Source: CAYYIS01 sp964470965
Lineage (GTDB): Bacteria; JAAXHH01; JABIQT01
Length of the DNA stretch: 64,000 bases
NCBI GenBank assembly: GCA_964470965.1
Contig: CAYYIS010000024.1
Span: forward strand, 1-64,000
Reading direction: 5' to 3'
The position numbers and the translations under genes are program-made. A model generated the notes under the pieces. That model was given only the letters and a program-made list of their open reading frames with translations. It did no database searches and was not told the DNA's origin. Positions 9,240-18,865 of this stretch are shown here, piece after piece (position 1 is the first letter of the stretch; each line of letters begins with the position of its first letter).

Positions 9240-10322
9240 TCAGTCGAACACCACCACGCTGCGCGCCACCTCACCCTTATCCATAACATCGAACGCCGCG
9301 TTGATCTCCTCGAGCGGGAAGGTGCGGGTGACCAGTTCGTCCAGCTTGAGCAGATCGGTGCGGTACAGATCGAGCAGGCGAAGGAAATCGATCTGCGGCC
9401 GGGCACTACCGTACATGGAAGAGGTCACCGTTTTTTCGAAGATCAGGTCCCGGGCGTCTATCGTCACCGGCGTATCCACTGGCGCATGGCCGACCCAGAC
9501 GGTCATTCCACGACGACGGGTGCATCGGATACTCTGTACGAACGGCGCTTCCACCAGTCCGATCGCCTCGAACGCATAGTGAACCCCTTTGCCGTCCGTC
9601 AATGTCAGGATGGCCTCTACCGGATCGTCCTGGGACGCATTGACGGTGTGTGTGGCGCCAAACGTCCTGGCCCGGTCCAGTTTGGTATCCAGCAGATCGA
9701 CTACGATGATTGTGGTCGCGCCTGCCAGCACCGCCCCCTGAATGCAATTCAAACCGACACCGCCCGCACCGAATATGGCCACACTGCTTCCCGGCGTCAC
9801 GCTTGCGGTGTTGATGACCGCGCCGACACCGGTCATAACCGCACACCCTACCAGCGAGGCCTGCGGGAACGGGATATCCCTGGAGATCGGCACAAGCGCC
9901 ACTTCCGGAACCACGGCATAAGATGAGAAAGTTCCGAGGTTAACCATCTGATGCACAGTAGTATGGGTGCCTCGGAACCGGGCTTTTTCACCTGCAGCCG
10001 GTGACCGCTCACACAACGCCGGACGTCCCGCCTGGCACATCTCACACTGGCCGCAGCTGGTTCGCCAGACCAGGATCACGTGGTCGCCTTCGTTCAGGTG
10101 CGTTACACCAGGCCCTATCGCTTCCACGACGCCCGCCCCCTCATGTCCGAGGACAATCGGAAACGGGAAATGGTTCCAGTCCCCTTTGATTACGTGCCAG
10201 TCGGAATGACAAACACCACTGGCTTTCATCTTTACCAGCACCTCACCGTACCTGGGCTCTCTGAGTTCAAGTTCTTCGATTTCTAACGGTGTTTGCGGTC
10301 CGTGGAGCACGGCTGCTTTCAT
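9240..10322 (-). CDS. Zinc-dependent alcohol dehydrogenase (MDR, class III-like)
   Basis: Medium-chain dehydrogenase of 360 aa. Catalytic zinc ligands lie in GVCHSDWHV and LGHEGAGVVE; the structural zinc loop is CGQCEMCQAGRPALC; the Rossmann motif is IFGAGGVGLNCIQGA. The pattern is closest to NDMA- or glutathione-dependent formaldehyde/alcohol dehydrogenases. SD GAGGGG lies in the last codons of the amidohydrolase gene 3 nt upstream, so the two are cotranscribed. Substrate unknown. Confidence 0.88.
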   Translation of the reverse strand: MKAAVLHGPQTPLEIEELELREPRYGEVLVKMKASGVCHSDWHVIKGDWNHFPFPIVLGHEGAGVVEAIGPGVTHLNEGDHVILVWRTSCGQCEMCQAGRPALCERSPAAGEKARFRGTHTTVHQMVNLGTFSSYAVVPEVALVPISRDIPFPQASLVGCAVMTGVGAVINTASVTPGSSVAIFGAGGVGLNCIQGAVLAGATTIIVVDLLDTKLDRARTFGATHTVNASQDDPVEAILTLTDGKGVHYAFEAIGLVEAPFVQSIRCTRRRGMTVWVGHAPVDTPVTIDARDLIFEKTVTSSMYGSARPQIDFLRLLDLYRTDLLKLDELVTRTFPLEEINAAFDVMDKGEVARSVVVFD

Positions 10323-10325
10323 GGT

Positions 10326-12023
10326 TTACCCCTCATGCATGGTTTTGCCGCCCACCACCGTGCGGACAATTTTGATCTCTTTTATGGTTTCCGGCTCCAC
10401 ATCATGCGGGTCTTTCTCAAGGATCGCGAAATCAGCCAGTTTCCCGGTCGTGATTGACCCTTTTATATTTTCCTCGAACGAAGCATGGGCTCCGTTTATA
10501 GTCCCGATTTTGAGCGCTTCGTCCACCGACACCCGTTGGTTGGCGCCCCAGACGCGGCCCATAAAGTCCTTACGGGTGACCATGCTCTGTATGGCCATTA
10601 GCGGCTCATAAGGTCCAGGTACATAATCTGAAGCTCCGGCGACCGGGATGCCGTAGTCAAGAAACGATCGGTGGGCGAAAAACCATTTCAGTTTTTCCTG
10701 TCCGTAGGCGTCCCACTTATTGCCGTGATAATGGGCATAGGTCCAGAAAGGCGCCGGAATGACCCCAAGAGTCTTCATTCTCTGCAGTATATCCGGGTTC
10801 ACATACGTACAATGCTCGATGCGGTGACGTGGATCCGGCCTCGGCCAGTTTTTCTGCACCCGCTCGTACGCGTTGAGCACCATGTCGATCGCAACATCTC
10901 CGTTGGCGTGGATGCCGACCTGAAAATTATGCCTATGGGCCTCTTCCACCGCTTCATGCACCTGTTCCTGCGTCATAGTCAGGATGCCATAGTCATCGGG
11001 ACGGCCTTCATAGGGTGTACTCATCGCCATAGTTCTCCCGGAGCAGGATCCGTCACATCCGTATTTCACCGGCCCGATACGGAGCCATTCGTCTCCAAAC
11101 CCGGTGTATATGCCGGCTGTTTTAAGGGCATTGAATATGCGCTGCCCCCTCGGAAAGAAATACATGCGATACCGCATCTCTCCGGCTGCGTAGGCATCTT
11201 GCAAGGCAGTCAGCATGTCCGATCCGCCACCGGCATGGTGTACGGAAGTAAGCCCCGATGATGTCATTTTTTCTGAGATGTGTTTGATTCCCGCCTGCCG
11301 GTCCGTTCTCGTTTCTTCCGAGTATTTTCCGATACCGCTGAAAGCACCATGATTTTCTTCTACAAGACCGGTCAACTCCCCTTTTACATCCTTCTCGTAA
11401 CGTCCACCAAAGGGGTCAGGCGTATCTTTCGTGAGACCAGCCATTTCCAGTGCCCTGCTGTTATACCACGATAGATGGCCGCCGCGATGGGTCACCCGGA
11501 CTGGGCGGTCCGGCACCGCCTCATCCAGATCCCAGCGGTTGAGGCGCCGGTATCTGCCGGTCGCTTCGTCCACCACTTTCGTATCATCGTATTTGAACCC
11601 GGACACCCAGTAGTCGGGCTTGGTGTCCACACCCTTGGCCGCCAGTTTCTGCTTGATTTCCGCGATGGTGCGGACATCAAGATCCACCCCCAGCAATTCC
11701 CTGACACCGGATGCATGGCAGTGGGCGTCAATAAAACCTGGGGTGACTGTCATCCCCTCCGCGTCGATCACCTGGGTCTCTGACGTGATGATATTGCGGA
11801 TGTCCGCGGTACTCCCCACGGCGATGAAGCGGCCGTTTTTGACCGCAAAAGCCTCAGCCCGCGGCACTGCTTCATCAACGGTGTAAACGCGCGCGTTTAT
11901 TACCGCAAGATCCGCGGCAGCACCCGTCGATGTTTCCTGTGCAAGGGCTGTCCCCTGTACCCCCAGTAAAGCGGCCATCCCTGCTCCCGACTTGAAAAAA
12001 TCGCGGCGAGAGACTGAGAACAT
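10326..12023 (-). CDS. Tat-exported amidohydrolase (YtcJ-like)
   Basis: 565 aa. The N-terminus SRRDFFKSGAGMAALLG is a twin-arginine signal, so the folded metalloenzyme is probably exported. Amidohydrolase features: PGFIDAHCHASG near residue 95 (HxH metal site), HANGDVAIDMVL, RHRIEHCTYV and a C-terminal composite domain ending around ADFAILEKDP. YtcJ-type enzymes hydrolyse amides or carbamates, usually of unknown substrate. Strong SD AAAGGAGG. It lies between an SSS symporter and an alcohol dehydrogenase, suggesting uptake and breakdown of one compound class. Confidence 0.85.
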   Translation of the reverse strand: MFSVSRRDFFKSGAGMAALLGVQGTALAQETSTGAAADLAVINARVYTVDEAVPRAEAFAVKNGRFIAVGSTADIRNIITSETQVIDAEGMTVTPGFIDAHCHASGVRELLGVDLDVRTIAEIKQKLAAKGVDTKPDYWVSGFKYDDTKVVDEATGRYRRLNRWDLDEAVPDRPVRVTHRGGHLSWYNSRALEMAGLTKDTPDPFGGRYEKDVKGELTGLVEENHGAFSGIGKYSEETRTDRQAGIKHISEKMTSSGLTSVHHAGGGSDMLTALQDAYAAGEMRYRMYFFPRGQRIFNALKTAGIYTGFGDEWLRIGPVKYGCDGSCSGRTMAMSTPYEGRPDDYGILTMTQEQVHEAVEEAHRHNFQVGIHANGDVAIDMVLNAYERVQKNWPRPDPRHRIEHCTYVNPDILQRMKTLGVIPAPFWTYAHYHGNKWDAYGQEKLKWFFAHRSFLDYGIPVAGASDYVPGPYEPLMAIQSMVTRKDFMGRVWGANQRVSVDEALKIGTINGAHASFEENIKGSITTGKLADFAILEKDPHDVEPETIKEIKIVRTVVGGKTMHEG

Positions 12024-12056
12024 GGCGGTGCCTCCTTTCCGAAAATGTAATCCCGG

Positions 12057-13514
12057 CTAATTGACGGCCTCAAATTCTTCGTCTACCCCCTCCGGCGGCT
12101 CGGTCATCAGGCTTACGATAATGGTTACCGCGAAGCCCACGAGAAAGCCCGGCAGCATTTCGTACAGGTCATAGAACCTTTCCTTAAACACCAGTACCCA
12201 GATTACGGCTGTGAGAAAGCCTCCGATCATGCCAGCCACGGCACCGGTGCGGGTGGTGCGTTTCCAGAACAGAGAGCAAAGGATCACCGGTGCAAATGCG
12301 GAAGCCAGACCAGACCAGGCGAACAGCACGAACCAGAAAATCATCCGCACCTCACCAAGGGCTGTCACCAGAGCCAGGACACCGATCACGATCGTGGTGA
12401 GTTTACCGTACAATGACAGACGCTGCTCAGTGATATGGGGTTGGAAGATCTTCTGTACCACATCGCGAATCACGGCTGAAGATACCAGAATCAGGAGCGA
12501 GTCAACGGTCGACATGATAGCGGCGAGGACGATAACCAGAAATATGCCTGTGAATACGGGAGAGAACAGCTCAGAACTCATGATCGGCATGATGGTCTCA
12601 TAATCGGCGAGACCGGGAAAAAGCACCCGGCCCGCCATTCCGGCGAACACGGCACCTATGTCGAAGACGATGATGCAGATGACCGCCAGCAACCCGCCGG
12701 ATACGATTTCCTTACGACCTTTTGCAGCGATAAATCGGGTGAGGAGTTGTGGTGCACCCAGAAATGCCAGACCGATACCGAGAAAGCTCAAAGCACTCAC
12801 CACACCCGTGACCGACACTCCGAAGGAACCCATAGGATTGAGCAAATTCTGATCGATCGACCGCAGACCGGAAATCATAGCCATCCATCCCCCTGCTGCC
12901 GTGATACCTACGATGGGCAACACCAGCAAGCCCAGGAACATCAGGACACCCTGCAATAGGTCACTGTACGCCACCGCTTTGAAACCGCCCACTGTCGTGT
13001 AGTACAGGATCACCGCTGCGCCGACCAAGGCACCCGTTGTGTAACTGATACCCAGAAAAGCACTGAACGCTTTTCCTGCCGCGGTAAACTGTGCGGCAGT
13101 GTAGACGGTGACCATGCTGAATATTATTACCACACTCACCAAGCGGATGAGATGAGTGGTATCCCGGAAACGGGCTTCAAGATAATCCGGCACAGTGATG
13201 GCGTCGTACCGATCGGTGTAGGACTTAAAACGTGAAGCGACCAGCACCCAACCCAGTGCCACGCCCAGCACCTCTCCCATCACCACCCAGAGGGCGTGAA
13301 TTCCCACGAGGTAACCCATGCCCGTCAGTCCGAGCAGGAGCCAGCCACTCTCACCGGTGGAATTGGAGCTGAAAGCGATCACCCACGAAGGCAGTTTCTT
13401 TCCGGCCACAAAATACCCGGCCACACTTTTGGATTCCTTCCCACCCCAGACGCCTATGGCCAGCAGTACAAGGAGATAGATGACGAGAACGACAAGGATG
13501 GTTATGGATATCAT
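12057..13514 (-). CDS. Sodium:solute symporter (SSS family, PutP-like)
   Basis: 485 aa with about 13 hydrophobic segments. It contains the SSS core stretch SNSTGESGWLLLGLTGMGY and DYLEARFRD in the usual positions. The longer frame opens 38 codons upstream, but the true start is ATG 13514: it overlaps the stop of a 34-aa membrane peptide (ATGA) and gives the family N-terminus. PutP-type members carry proline or other small organic anions with Na+; substrate not determinable here. Confidence 0.88.
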   Translation of the reverse strand: MISITILVVLVIYLLVLLAIGVWGGKESKSVAGYFVAGKKLPSWVIAFSSNSTGESGWLLLGLTGMGYLVGIHALWVVMGEVLGVALGWVLVASRFKSYTDRYDAITVPDYLEARFRDTTHLIRLVSVVIIFSMVTVYTAAQFTAAGKAFSAFLGISYTTGALVGAAVILYYTTVGGFKAVAYSDLLQGVLMFLGLLVLPIVGITAAGGWMAMISGLRSIDQNLLNPMGSFGVSVTGVVSALSFLGIGLAFLGAPQLLTRFIAAKGRKEIVSGGLLAVICIIVFDIGAVFAGMAGRVLFPGLADYETIMPIMSSELFSPVFTGIFLVIVLAAIMSTVDSLLILVSSAVIRDVVQKIFQPHITEQRLSLYGKLTTIVIGVLALVTALGEVRMIFWFVLFAWSGLASAFAPVILCSLFWKRTTRTGAVAGMIGGFLTAVIWVLVFKERFYDLYEMLPGFLVGFAVTIIVSLMTEPPEGVDEEFEAVN

Positions 13515-13615
13515 CGTTTTCTGTGTCTGAAGTAGAATACGAGTTCTATAGTGAGGCCGATGCCAAAAGAAAGCAGCAGAAGCAGCCATGCAGTCCAATG
13601 AAGGCCGGCGATCAT
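13511..13615 (-). CDS. 34-aa single-TM peptide upstream of the symporter
   Basis: Reads MIAGLHWTAWLLLLLSFG, a hydrophobic stretch continuing IGLTIELVFYF, then the basic end RHRKR and stop. SD GGAG sits six bases before ATG. Both ends are translationally linked: its ATG overlaps the stop of the upstream 125-aa ORF and its TGA overlaps the symporter ATG. Small one-helix proteins directly upstream of SSS symporters are a known pattern (accessory peptides), so it is probably a symporter partner. Function is inferred from layout only. Confidence 0.65.
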   Translation of the reverse strand: MIAGLHWTAWLLLLLSFGIGLTIELVFYFRHRKR

Positions 13616-13989
13616 AAAAAATCTCCATTCAAACGGTCCCCTTCATCGATGGCATCAACCTGGTCGATGAAGGATTTACAAATCGTGTGGGCGCGGTATC
13701 CAAACTGGTGTTCGATCACCGGGAATTCAATCCCTTGTTGCCCGTCCCAAGAAGGGCTTCGCGTTTGAGGCTGGCCATATCCATCGCGGTGTAATTTCCA
13801 CATGTTGAACCGAACCGGTCCTTTCTGATAACCCTTCGTGCTGCACGCCACGTAATTTCCTACAGTGGAGAGATCACGAAATTCACCTGACAGGCCGGAG
13901 TAAAATGGATCGGCGAATTTCCAGTGGGGATCATCTATATCCGTCATCATGTCCGGCATTTCTTCATACGTTGAGTAGGGTGTTCCCAC
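13612..13989 (-). CDS. Hypothetical protein (125 aa), possibly a gene fragment
   Basis: The frame opens at GTG 13989 (an ATG at MPDMM is also possible). It is hydrophilic and aromatic-rich (HWKFADPFYSGLSGEFRDL, FPVIEHQFGYRAHTICKSF), with no signal peptide or membrane helix. I do not recognise a family. Its stop overlaps the start of the small membrane peptide (ATGA), which argues it is translated. A stop codon lies shortly upstream in frame, so it could also be the surviving C-terminal piece of a larger enzyme. Confidence 0.5.
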   Translation of the reverse strand: MGTPYSTYEEMPDMMTDIDDPHWKFADPFYSGLSGEFRDLSTVGNYVACSTKGYQKGPVRFNMWKLHRDGYGQPQTRSPSWDGQQGIEFPVIEHQFGYRAHTICKSFIDQVDAIDEGDRLNGDFL

Positions 13990-14306
13990 AGCGGAACCGG
14001 AGCCTGTTTATCGGAATCCGGTCGGTCCGGCGTGGCGTTGCCCAACCTGGTGCAGCCTTATTCGGCTTGATTACCTTAGAATCTGGGGCTCATTTCATGG
14101 GCACCGTATAAATAACTGGTACAAATGAAAACGGTAAAGGGCAACCGGAATAGGTCTTGGACCAGACCAGCCGTGTACCTCATATCGGAGGCGTCGTCTG
14201 CCTTACACACGATTGCGATTTCATTTTCCAAATGGCCGGTATCAGATTATGGGGCCGGGCTTAGCGTGAAAATTTCGTTGGGACAGGGATCCCCGCACAC
14301 CGTCCT
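13990..14306. other. Non-coding gap
   Basis: No convincing ORF, RNA or promoter seen. An inverted repeat CACCGT-5-ACGGTG (14298-14314) spans the stop codon of the M14 peptidase gene but has no adjacent T run, so it is not called a terminator. Confidence 0.5.
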
Positions 14307-16973
14307 TTACGGTGCCTCCGGGGTCTTCGGCGCAGACCAGAAATCCGGTGTTCCGTGTGATCCTCCCGATAGCAACCCACCGTAGAGGGCTGCGTTAAAC
14401 AGGACACGGAAGGAACCAAAGGGCTGCCCCCGCCACTGGGGGCGGAAGCCTAAGAGTATTACATGACCATTACCATGGTTGACGTCCATGGCCGCCGCAT
14501 ATCCGTTGAGGTATCTTTCACCAAGAAGGTACCCGGATCGCAGTGGCGAGCCGTTGTTCTTGTATTTCGCCAGAGCCTTTCCTTCGAATCCTTCTAGGGC
14601 GGTAAATACTGGACTACGCCAGACGAAGACATCCGCACTCATTGGCATTCCGGCCATTACCGGATGCGTAGGATCGGTTTCAACTTCAAGTATCGATCCG
14701 CCGGTGAAATAATCTTTTCGGTCCAGACCTGAAACAACGTTTTTAACCGGGAGATGCAGCTCTGAGATCGCGAAATCGCTACTCTGATTCATACACACCA
14801 GCGTACCGCCTCCACGGACAAAGGCATCCAGGTTATGGATACCAATGGCTCCCAATCCCCCTTCGTACCGTGGCGGTACAGAACCTTTAGTATAGCCATT
14901 TTTTATGGTTCGGGGCCGATCGGACGCCATAATTATAACGTCGTACCGGTCTCGAAGACCACCGGCGTGAAAATCGGCATTTCTGATATTCCCGAACTTA
15001 AATCCGTATTGTTCCAGAAGCCACTGTGTCCATCCCGCATCCATACTGGGCGACCAGGGCTGATACAACCCGATTCGCACCCGAACCTGCACACCACCGG
15101 CATTTCCCGTCCGCTCCGCCTGAAGAGCCAGGTCGTCCACCCAGCGGTTGAGGGTGGCCTGCTGCACACCGCTTATGACATATTTTCCAGAAGCGTACCG
15201 AACGGTACCACCGGCCTCCCAAGCCTGATTGACTGCACGGAATGCATTATTTTGCGCTGGATCGATCATTAATCGTGAACCCGAACCGGTTGCGCGCCCG
15301 CTTACAGGCACGATTCCCGCCGCATTGGCGTTGGTGTCAAAACCGATTCCCGGCGCACTGTCGAAAACACTCGCGTCCGTTCCGTCTGCTCCGACCCAGT
15401 CCATGACAGGCCCCTCTATCGGCCGCATTGCCTCCCGCACTGCCTCCGTTAACGGTGTCGAAGCAGCAATTACGGATACACCAAACTGGAAGGGCAGAGT
15501 CCAGCCGGCCGCATCGTAAGGTTGCTCGGGTGGACCTTCCGGGAACTCGCGAAGGTCCGGATAGGTCTGCACATCGAGAACCTGCCGAACCAGCTCTCCG
15601 TATTCCTGATCCGTTGCAATCACCCAAGTACCTTGAGGATATCCGATTCCGTCGAACGTGACCGCCTTTGACAATTGTTTAACTTCTATACCGTTAAATG
15701 CGAGCCGCCGAAGCAGCTCCACGGGCGCCACCGGATCCCGTTGTGAGCGAGGGATGAAGTAGGCGTATGGTGGTTCTTCCCTGTATTTCATGATCGTATT
15801 ACGAGCAGCCTGATATTTGTTATAGAGGACTGTCTCTCGGTATTTTGCAGCGTAATCGAGCGTCGCCATTGAAGCGGTGTGCATGTACTCAACCGCATCA
15901 CGCAGCCGCCACCAGCCGCCCCGCCAGGGACTCGGATACAGGGTCTCCGCCCTCAAGTCCCGTCGAGTGGGCGGAAAATCATTGATGGTGTAGAAACGCG
16001 GCGTGCCATACCGATATCCTGCGGTTTCCGTCCAGAAAGACGCGATGTTCTGCATCACCGGCATGTAATCCACATACCCCGGGTACCAGGCATCGAACCC
16101 GGTACCCAGATGCACCGCACCGGGCTGGCCGTTCGATTCCAACATCTGGGCGATGGCCATACCGATCATGTTTAATTCACGGGAAATCAACGGCGGCGCC
16201 TGAGAAGCGATAGGTTCTGCGAAAGGCGGTAACCAGATCCGTGTGGGAAACGGCGAGGACTGGTGGTGTACGTAGATAATATTCGGCTCCCAGTGGCGCC
16301 AGGTTCGGGCGATGACTCGGGATTCTATCATGTTGACTGTGTAGCCGTCCCGATTGTTGTCATGGCCGATATACTTCTGATACAGTTTGGGCATCGAAGA
16401 AATCTCGTAAGGCGTCCCCAGATTTGAACGGTACCACTCCACGACACTATTCTGCCCGTCCGGATTGATCGATGGCCACAGCATGACAATCACATTATCG
16501 AGTATGCTGGCGATCATCGGATCGTCTGCACCGTTGAGCAGATCGTACGCGAGCTGGATGGTATGCTGCGCGCCGGCCACCTCCGAAGCATGCAGGCCTC
16601 CGTCGATGTGAACGATTGCTTTACCGTTTCTTGCCAGTCGGCGTGCTTCTTCGTCAGTCAAATTCTGTGGATGGGCGAGTCGTTGAGCGATATCCCGGTA
16701 TCGTTCCACCTCGGCAAGGTTCTCCGGTGACGAAACCAGGGCAAAATACCAGGCCCTCCCTTCAGACGTACGCCCGATTTCTACCAAGCGCATCCGATCA
16801 CTGGCCGCATCCAGTTGCCTGAAATACGCGAGGGATTCATCGTAGGTAGCCAGCTTGAAATCTGCGCCGACCCGGAAGCCGAAAGCGCTCTCCGGTGTAG
16901 GCAGTGTCTGAGCCGAAGTTAGGGAGGCTGTGAGGAAAATCACAGTCAGAATACATGAGATATAATATTTCAT
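14307..16973 (-). CDS. Secreted M14-family zinc carboxypeptidase
   Basis: 888 aa with a Sec signal (MKYYISCILTVIFLTASLTSA). The zinc site HxxE is in DGGLHASEVAG (His128, Glu131), followed by SINPDGQNSVVEWY and YVHHQ; FWTETAG lies later. The peptidase domain covers about 25-400; the rest includes a probable glutamine-amidotransferase-like region near GGTLVCMN and LLGFRPQWRGQPFG. This long M14 form is common in FCB-group heterotrophs. The frame is open to 17111 but ATG 16973 gives the signal peptide. Likely digests peptides in the periplasm or outside. Confidence 0.88.
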   Translation of the reverse strand: MKYYISCILTVIFLTASLTSAQTLPTPESAFGFRVGADFKLATYDESLAYFRQLDAASDRMRLVEIGRTSEGRAWYFALVSSPENLAEVERYRDIAQRLAHPQNLTDEEARRLARNGKAIVHIDGGLHASEVAGAQHTIQLAYDLLNGADDPMIASILDNVIVMLWPSINPDGQNSVVEWYRSNLGTPYEISSMPKLYQKYIGHDNNRDGYTVNMIESRVIARTWRHWEPNIIYVHHQSSPFPTRIWLPPFAEPIASQAPPLISRELNMIGMAIAQMLESNGQPGAVHLGTGFDAWYPGYVDYMPVMQNIASFWTETAGYRYGTPRFYTINDFPPTRRDLRAETLYPSPWRGGWWRLRDAVEYMHTASMATLDYAAKYRETVLYNKYQAARNTIMKYREEPPYAYFIPRSQRDPVAPVELLRRLAFNGIEVKQLSKAVTFDGIGYPQGTWVIATDQEYGELVRQVLDVQTYPDLREFPEGPPEQPYDAAGWTLPFQFGVSVIAASTPLTEAVREAMRPIEGPVMDWVGADGTDASVFDSAPGIGFDTNANAAGIVPVSGRATGSGSRLMIDPAQNNAFRAVNQAWEAGGTVRYASGKYVISGVQQATLNRWVDDLALQAERTGNAGGVQVRVRIGLYQPWSPSMDAGWTQWLLEQYGFKFGNIRNADFHAGGLRDRYDVIIMASDRPRTIKNGYTKGSVPPRYEGGLGAIGIHNLDAFVRGGGTLVCMNQSSDFAISELHLPVKNVVSGLDRKDYFTGGSILEVETDPTHPVMAGMPMSADVFVWRSPVFTALEGFEGKALAKYKNNGSPLRSGYLLGERYLNGYAAAMDVNHGNGHVILLGFRPQWRGQPFGSFRVLFNAALYGGLLSGGSHGTPDFWSAPKTPEAP

Positions 16974-17061
16974 AAGTGGATTCCATTTCCATTCGGTCTT
17001 TGAAAGACGCAGGTTTCCGGTTTTCGCCGTGCCGACATCGCCGTCTTTAACTTGAAAACGG

Positions 17062-18807
17062 TTATCGTTTCGGCCAGGGATTCTTCGGCGGACCAAATTC
17101 AGGTTCACCAAGGACTGGAGTGGACAGACAGTAAAATCCGTGGTTGGTGAATAACCAGATCAAATTACGGTCCCATTCGATATAGATGCCGTGGGCCAGA
17201 TTTCCAAGTGCGTAACCAGGTATCTTGTCCGGATCGAACTTGGGCACGAAATAAGCTGTGATTTTAGGATCGTTGAGGTCGGATACATCGAAAATCTGCA
17301 CCCCCGCATTATAGAACGCGTACGGCAGGATACCGGGGTCCGGCACCCCCGGCTGAGTATAATAACCGCTACGCTTGGGACCGAAACTACCTCGACGCTG
17401 GGCAAAGTCAGTGAACGGTGCTTCTTCAGGCGGAACCGGTCGGGGCAGCGTGCCGAGGATCTTCGGGGCCTCGGGATGACTTACATCAATCATGTAGATA
17501 TCTTTGTATGGCTCCCAGCCATCTTCGTTGAGCGGATACCCGCTGTAATAGACAACACCGGTTTTCTCCACCTGGGTTACGTTAATGAAGTCCCCTTCAG
17601 TTCCGGCGACGCTGGGCGGAAAATCCAGCTGACTGAGTATCCTAATGTTCGAGGGATCGGAGATATCCAGTACATAAAAGCCGAGTCCGCCCATCGCTGC
17701 ATAGCCGTATTTACCGCCTTCTTCGACCGGTTTGGGCATAAAAATCGACATGCGGGCCCCGAACCACGAGGTCCGATTTCCGGCACGCGGGTTAGCCTTG
17801 AAGACCGCTTCGTCTTCGGGGTCACCCAATTTCTGCCCAGGCACATTGAACTGGCTGATAAATTTCGGATCGGATGGATCTCTCATATCCCAAGCCTGGT
17901 AGCCGGCTGAATACAGATCATTCGGGTATTCAGTGAGAGAATATTCGGGACTCGGTGCCGCTGCCACAAACATATATTGGCTGCCGTAGTAAGCAGGGAT
18001 GTCCCGTACACCAGATCCCTGCTGCTGTCCGATCGGCGCGTTCGGATGTTCATAGTCCGTGGTCCGCTCCGCCAGCAGCACCCAGTCGTCCGGAAGCGGT
18101 CCATTCATCTCATACACCTTGAATCCCTTGAGATGGTTGGCATTGCGTATCATCGCGACCTTGTCCGGCTCCCGGCGCTTATCGCTCAACAGGCCAAACC
18201 GACGGATTTCGAAAGCCTGTACCATGATGTATTTGGCCAGGTCTTTGTTCCATTGGATGGACGCCGCACCGAACATGTCGCCTTCAGGATAGGGGGCGGT
18301 TTCCTCGCCACCGCCGTCCTTTGTCCAGGTATGCCCTTTTTCATGGAGCACCTTTACACCTTTGGGATCGGTTATATCATATATCTTCAGATCACCGCGC
18401 ACGTACTGGTACATGTACCGGCGTTCATCGAAGTCCACGATGTTCTGCCATGTGTGAAACGGCTCCACGACGATCTGGTAGTAGGCCTCCACGGTCATGT
18501 CTTTGGCGTATTCGTTGGTATCCCAGTAGTCGAGCTGTCCCTGGAATGGTTTTGGGTCGTGTTGCTCGGGTGTGGCGGTGGGATGTATGAACCGGCCGGT
18601 CACCGGATCCATACCATAAGTGTTCGGAGACGGCTCGGGCGGCGTACGGTCTTCCATCAGAGCGTCCGTACGAAGCACGTATTGATCGGTGATCATGGGG
18701 CCGTTTTGAAACTCGTCTTCCGGTTGTGAACCGCAGGCAATGACGAGAAAAATCACAGAAGACCATGCCAGAATGTTACGCATACCTTCTACTGTGAGTT
18801 GGTGCAT
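17062..18807 (-). CDS. LVIVD-repeat surface lipoprotein
   Basis: 581 aa with a lipoprotein signal ending FLVIAC-GSQPED. The body has repeated beta-propeller-like units of LVIVD type (LKIYDITDPKGVKVLHEKG, FYVLDISDPSNIRILSQLD, IYMIDVSHPEAPKILGTL, VQIFDVSDLNDPKITAYF). Start 18807 has GGGAG upstream; a second in-frame ATG at 18783 is possible. LVIVD proteins are cell-surface propellers with no known enzyme activity. It lies between an AGCS symporter and the M14 peptidase. Confidence 0.82.
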   Translation of the reverse strand: MHQLTVEGMRNILAWSSVIFLVIACGSQPEDEFQNGPMITDQYVLRTDALMEDRTPPEPSPNTYGMDPVTGRFIHPTATPEQHDPKPFQGQLDYWDTNEYAKDMTVEAYYQIVVEPFHTWQNIVDFDERRYMYQYVRGDLKIYDITDPKGVKVLHEKGHTWTKDGGGEETAPYPEGDMFGAASIQWNKDLAKYIMVQAFEIRRFGLLSDKRREPDKVAMIRNANHLKGFKVYEMNGPLPDDWVLLAERTTDYEHPNAPIGQQQGSGVRDIPAYYGSQYMFVAAAPSPEYSLTEYPNDLYSAGYQAWDMRDPSDPKFISQFNVPGQKLGDPEDEAVFKANPRAGNRTSWFGARMSIFMPKPVEEGGKYGYAAMGGLGFYVLDISDPSNIRILSQLDFPPSVAGTEGDFINVTQVEKTGVVYYSGYPLNEDGWEPYKDIYMIDVSHPEAPKILGTLPRPVPPEEAPFTDFAQRRGSFGPKRSGYYTQPGVPDPGILPYAFYNAGVQIFDVSDLNDPKITAYFVPKFDPDKIPGYALGNLAHGIYIEWDRNLIWLFTNHGFYCLSTPVLGEPEFGPPKNPWPKR

Positions 18808-18865
18808 AATTGCTCCCGTTTGAGTGGAGGTATTAAAGGTGTTTTCAGGCGGTCGGTCTTTTACT

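Noticed and set aside
17191..17910. 239-codon open frame on the plus strand
   Set aside because: Antisense to the LVIVD lipoprotein gene; no recognisable protein features.
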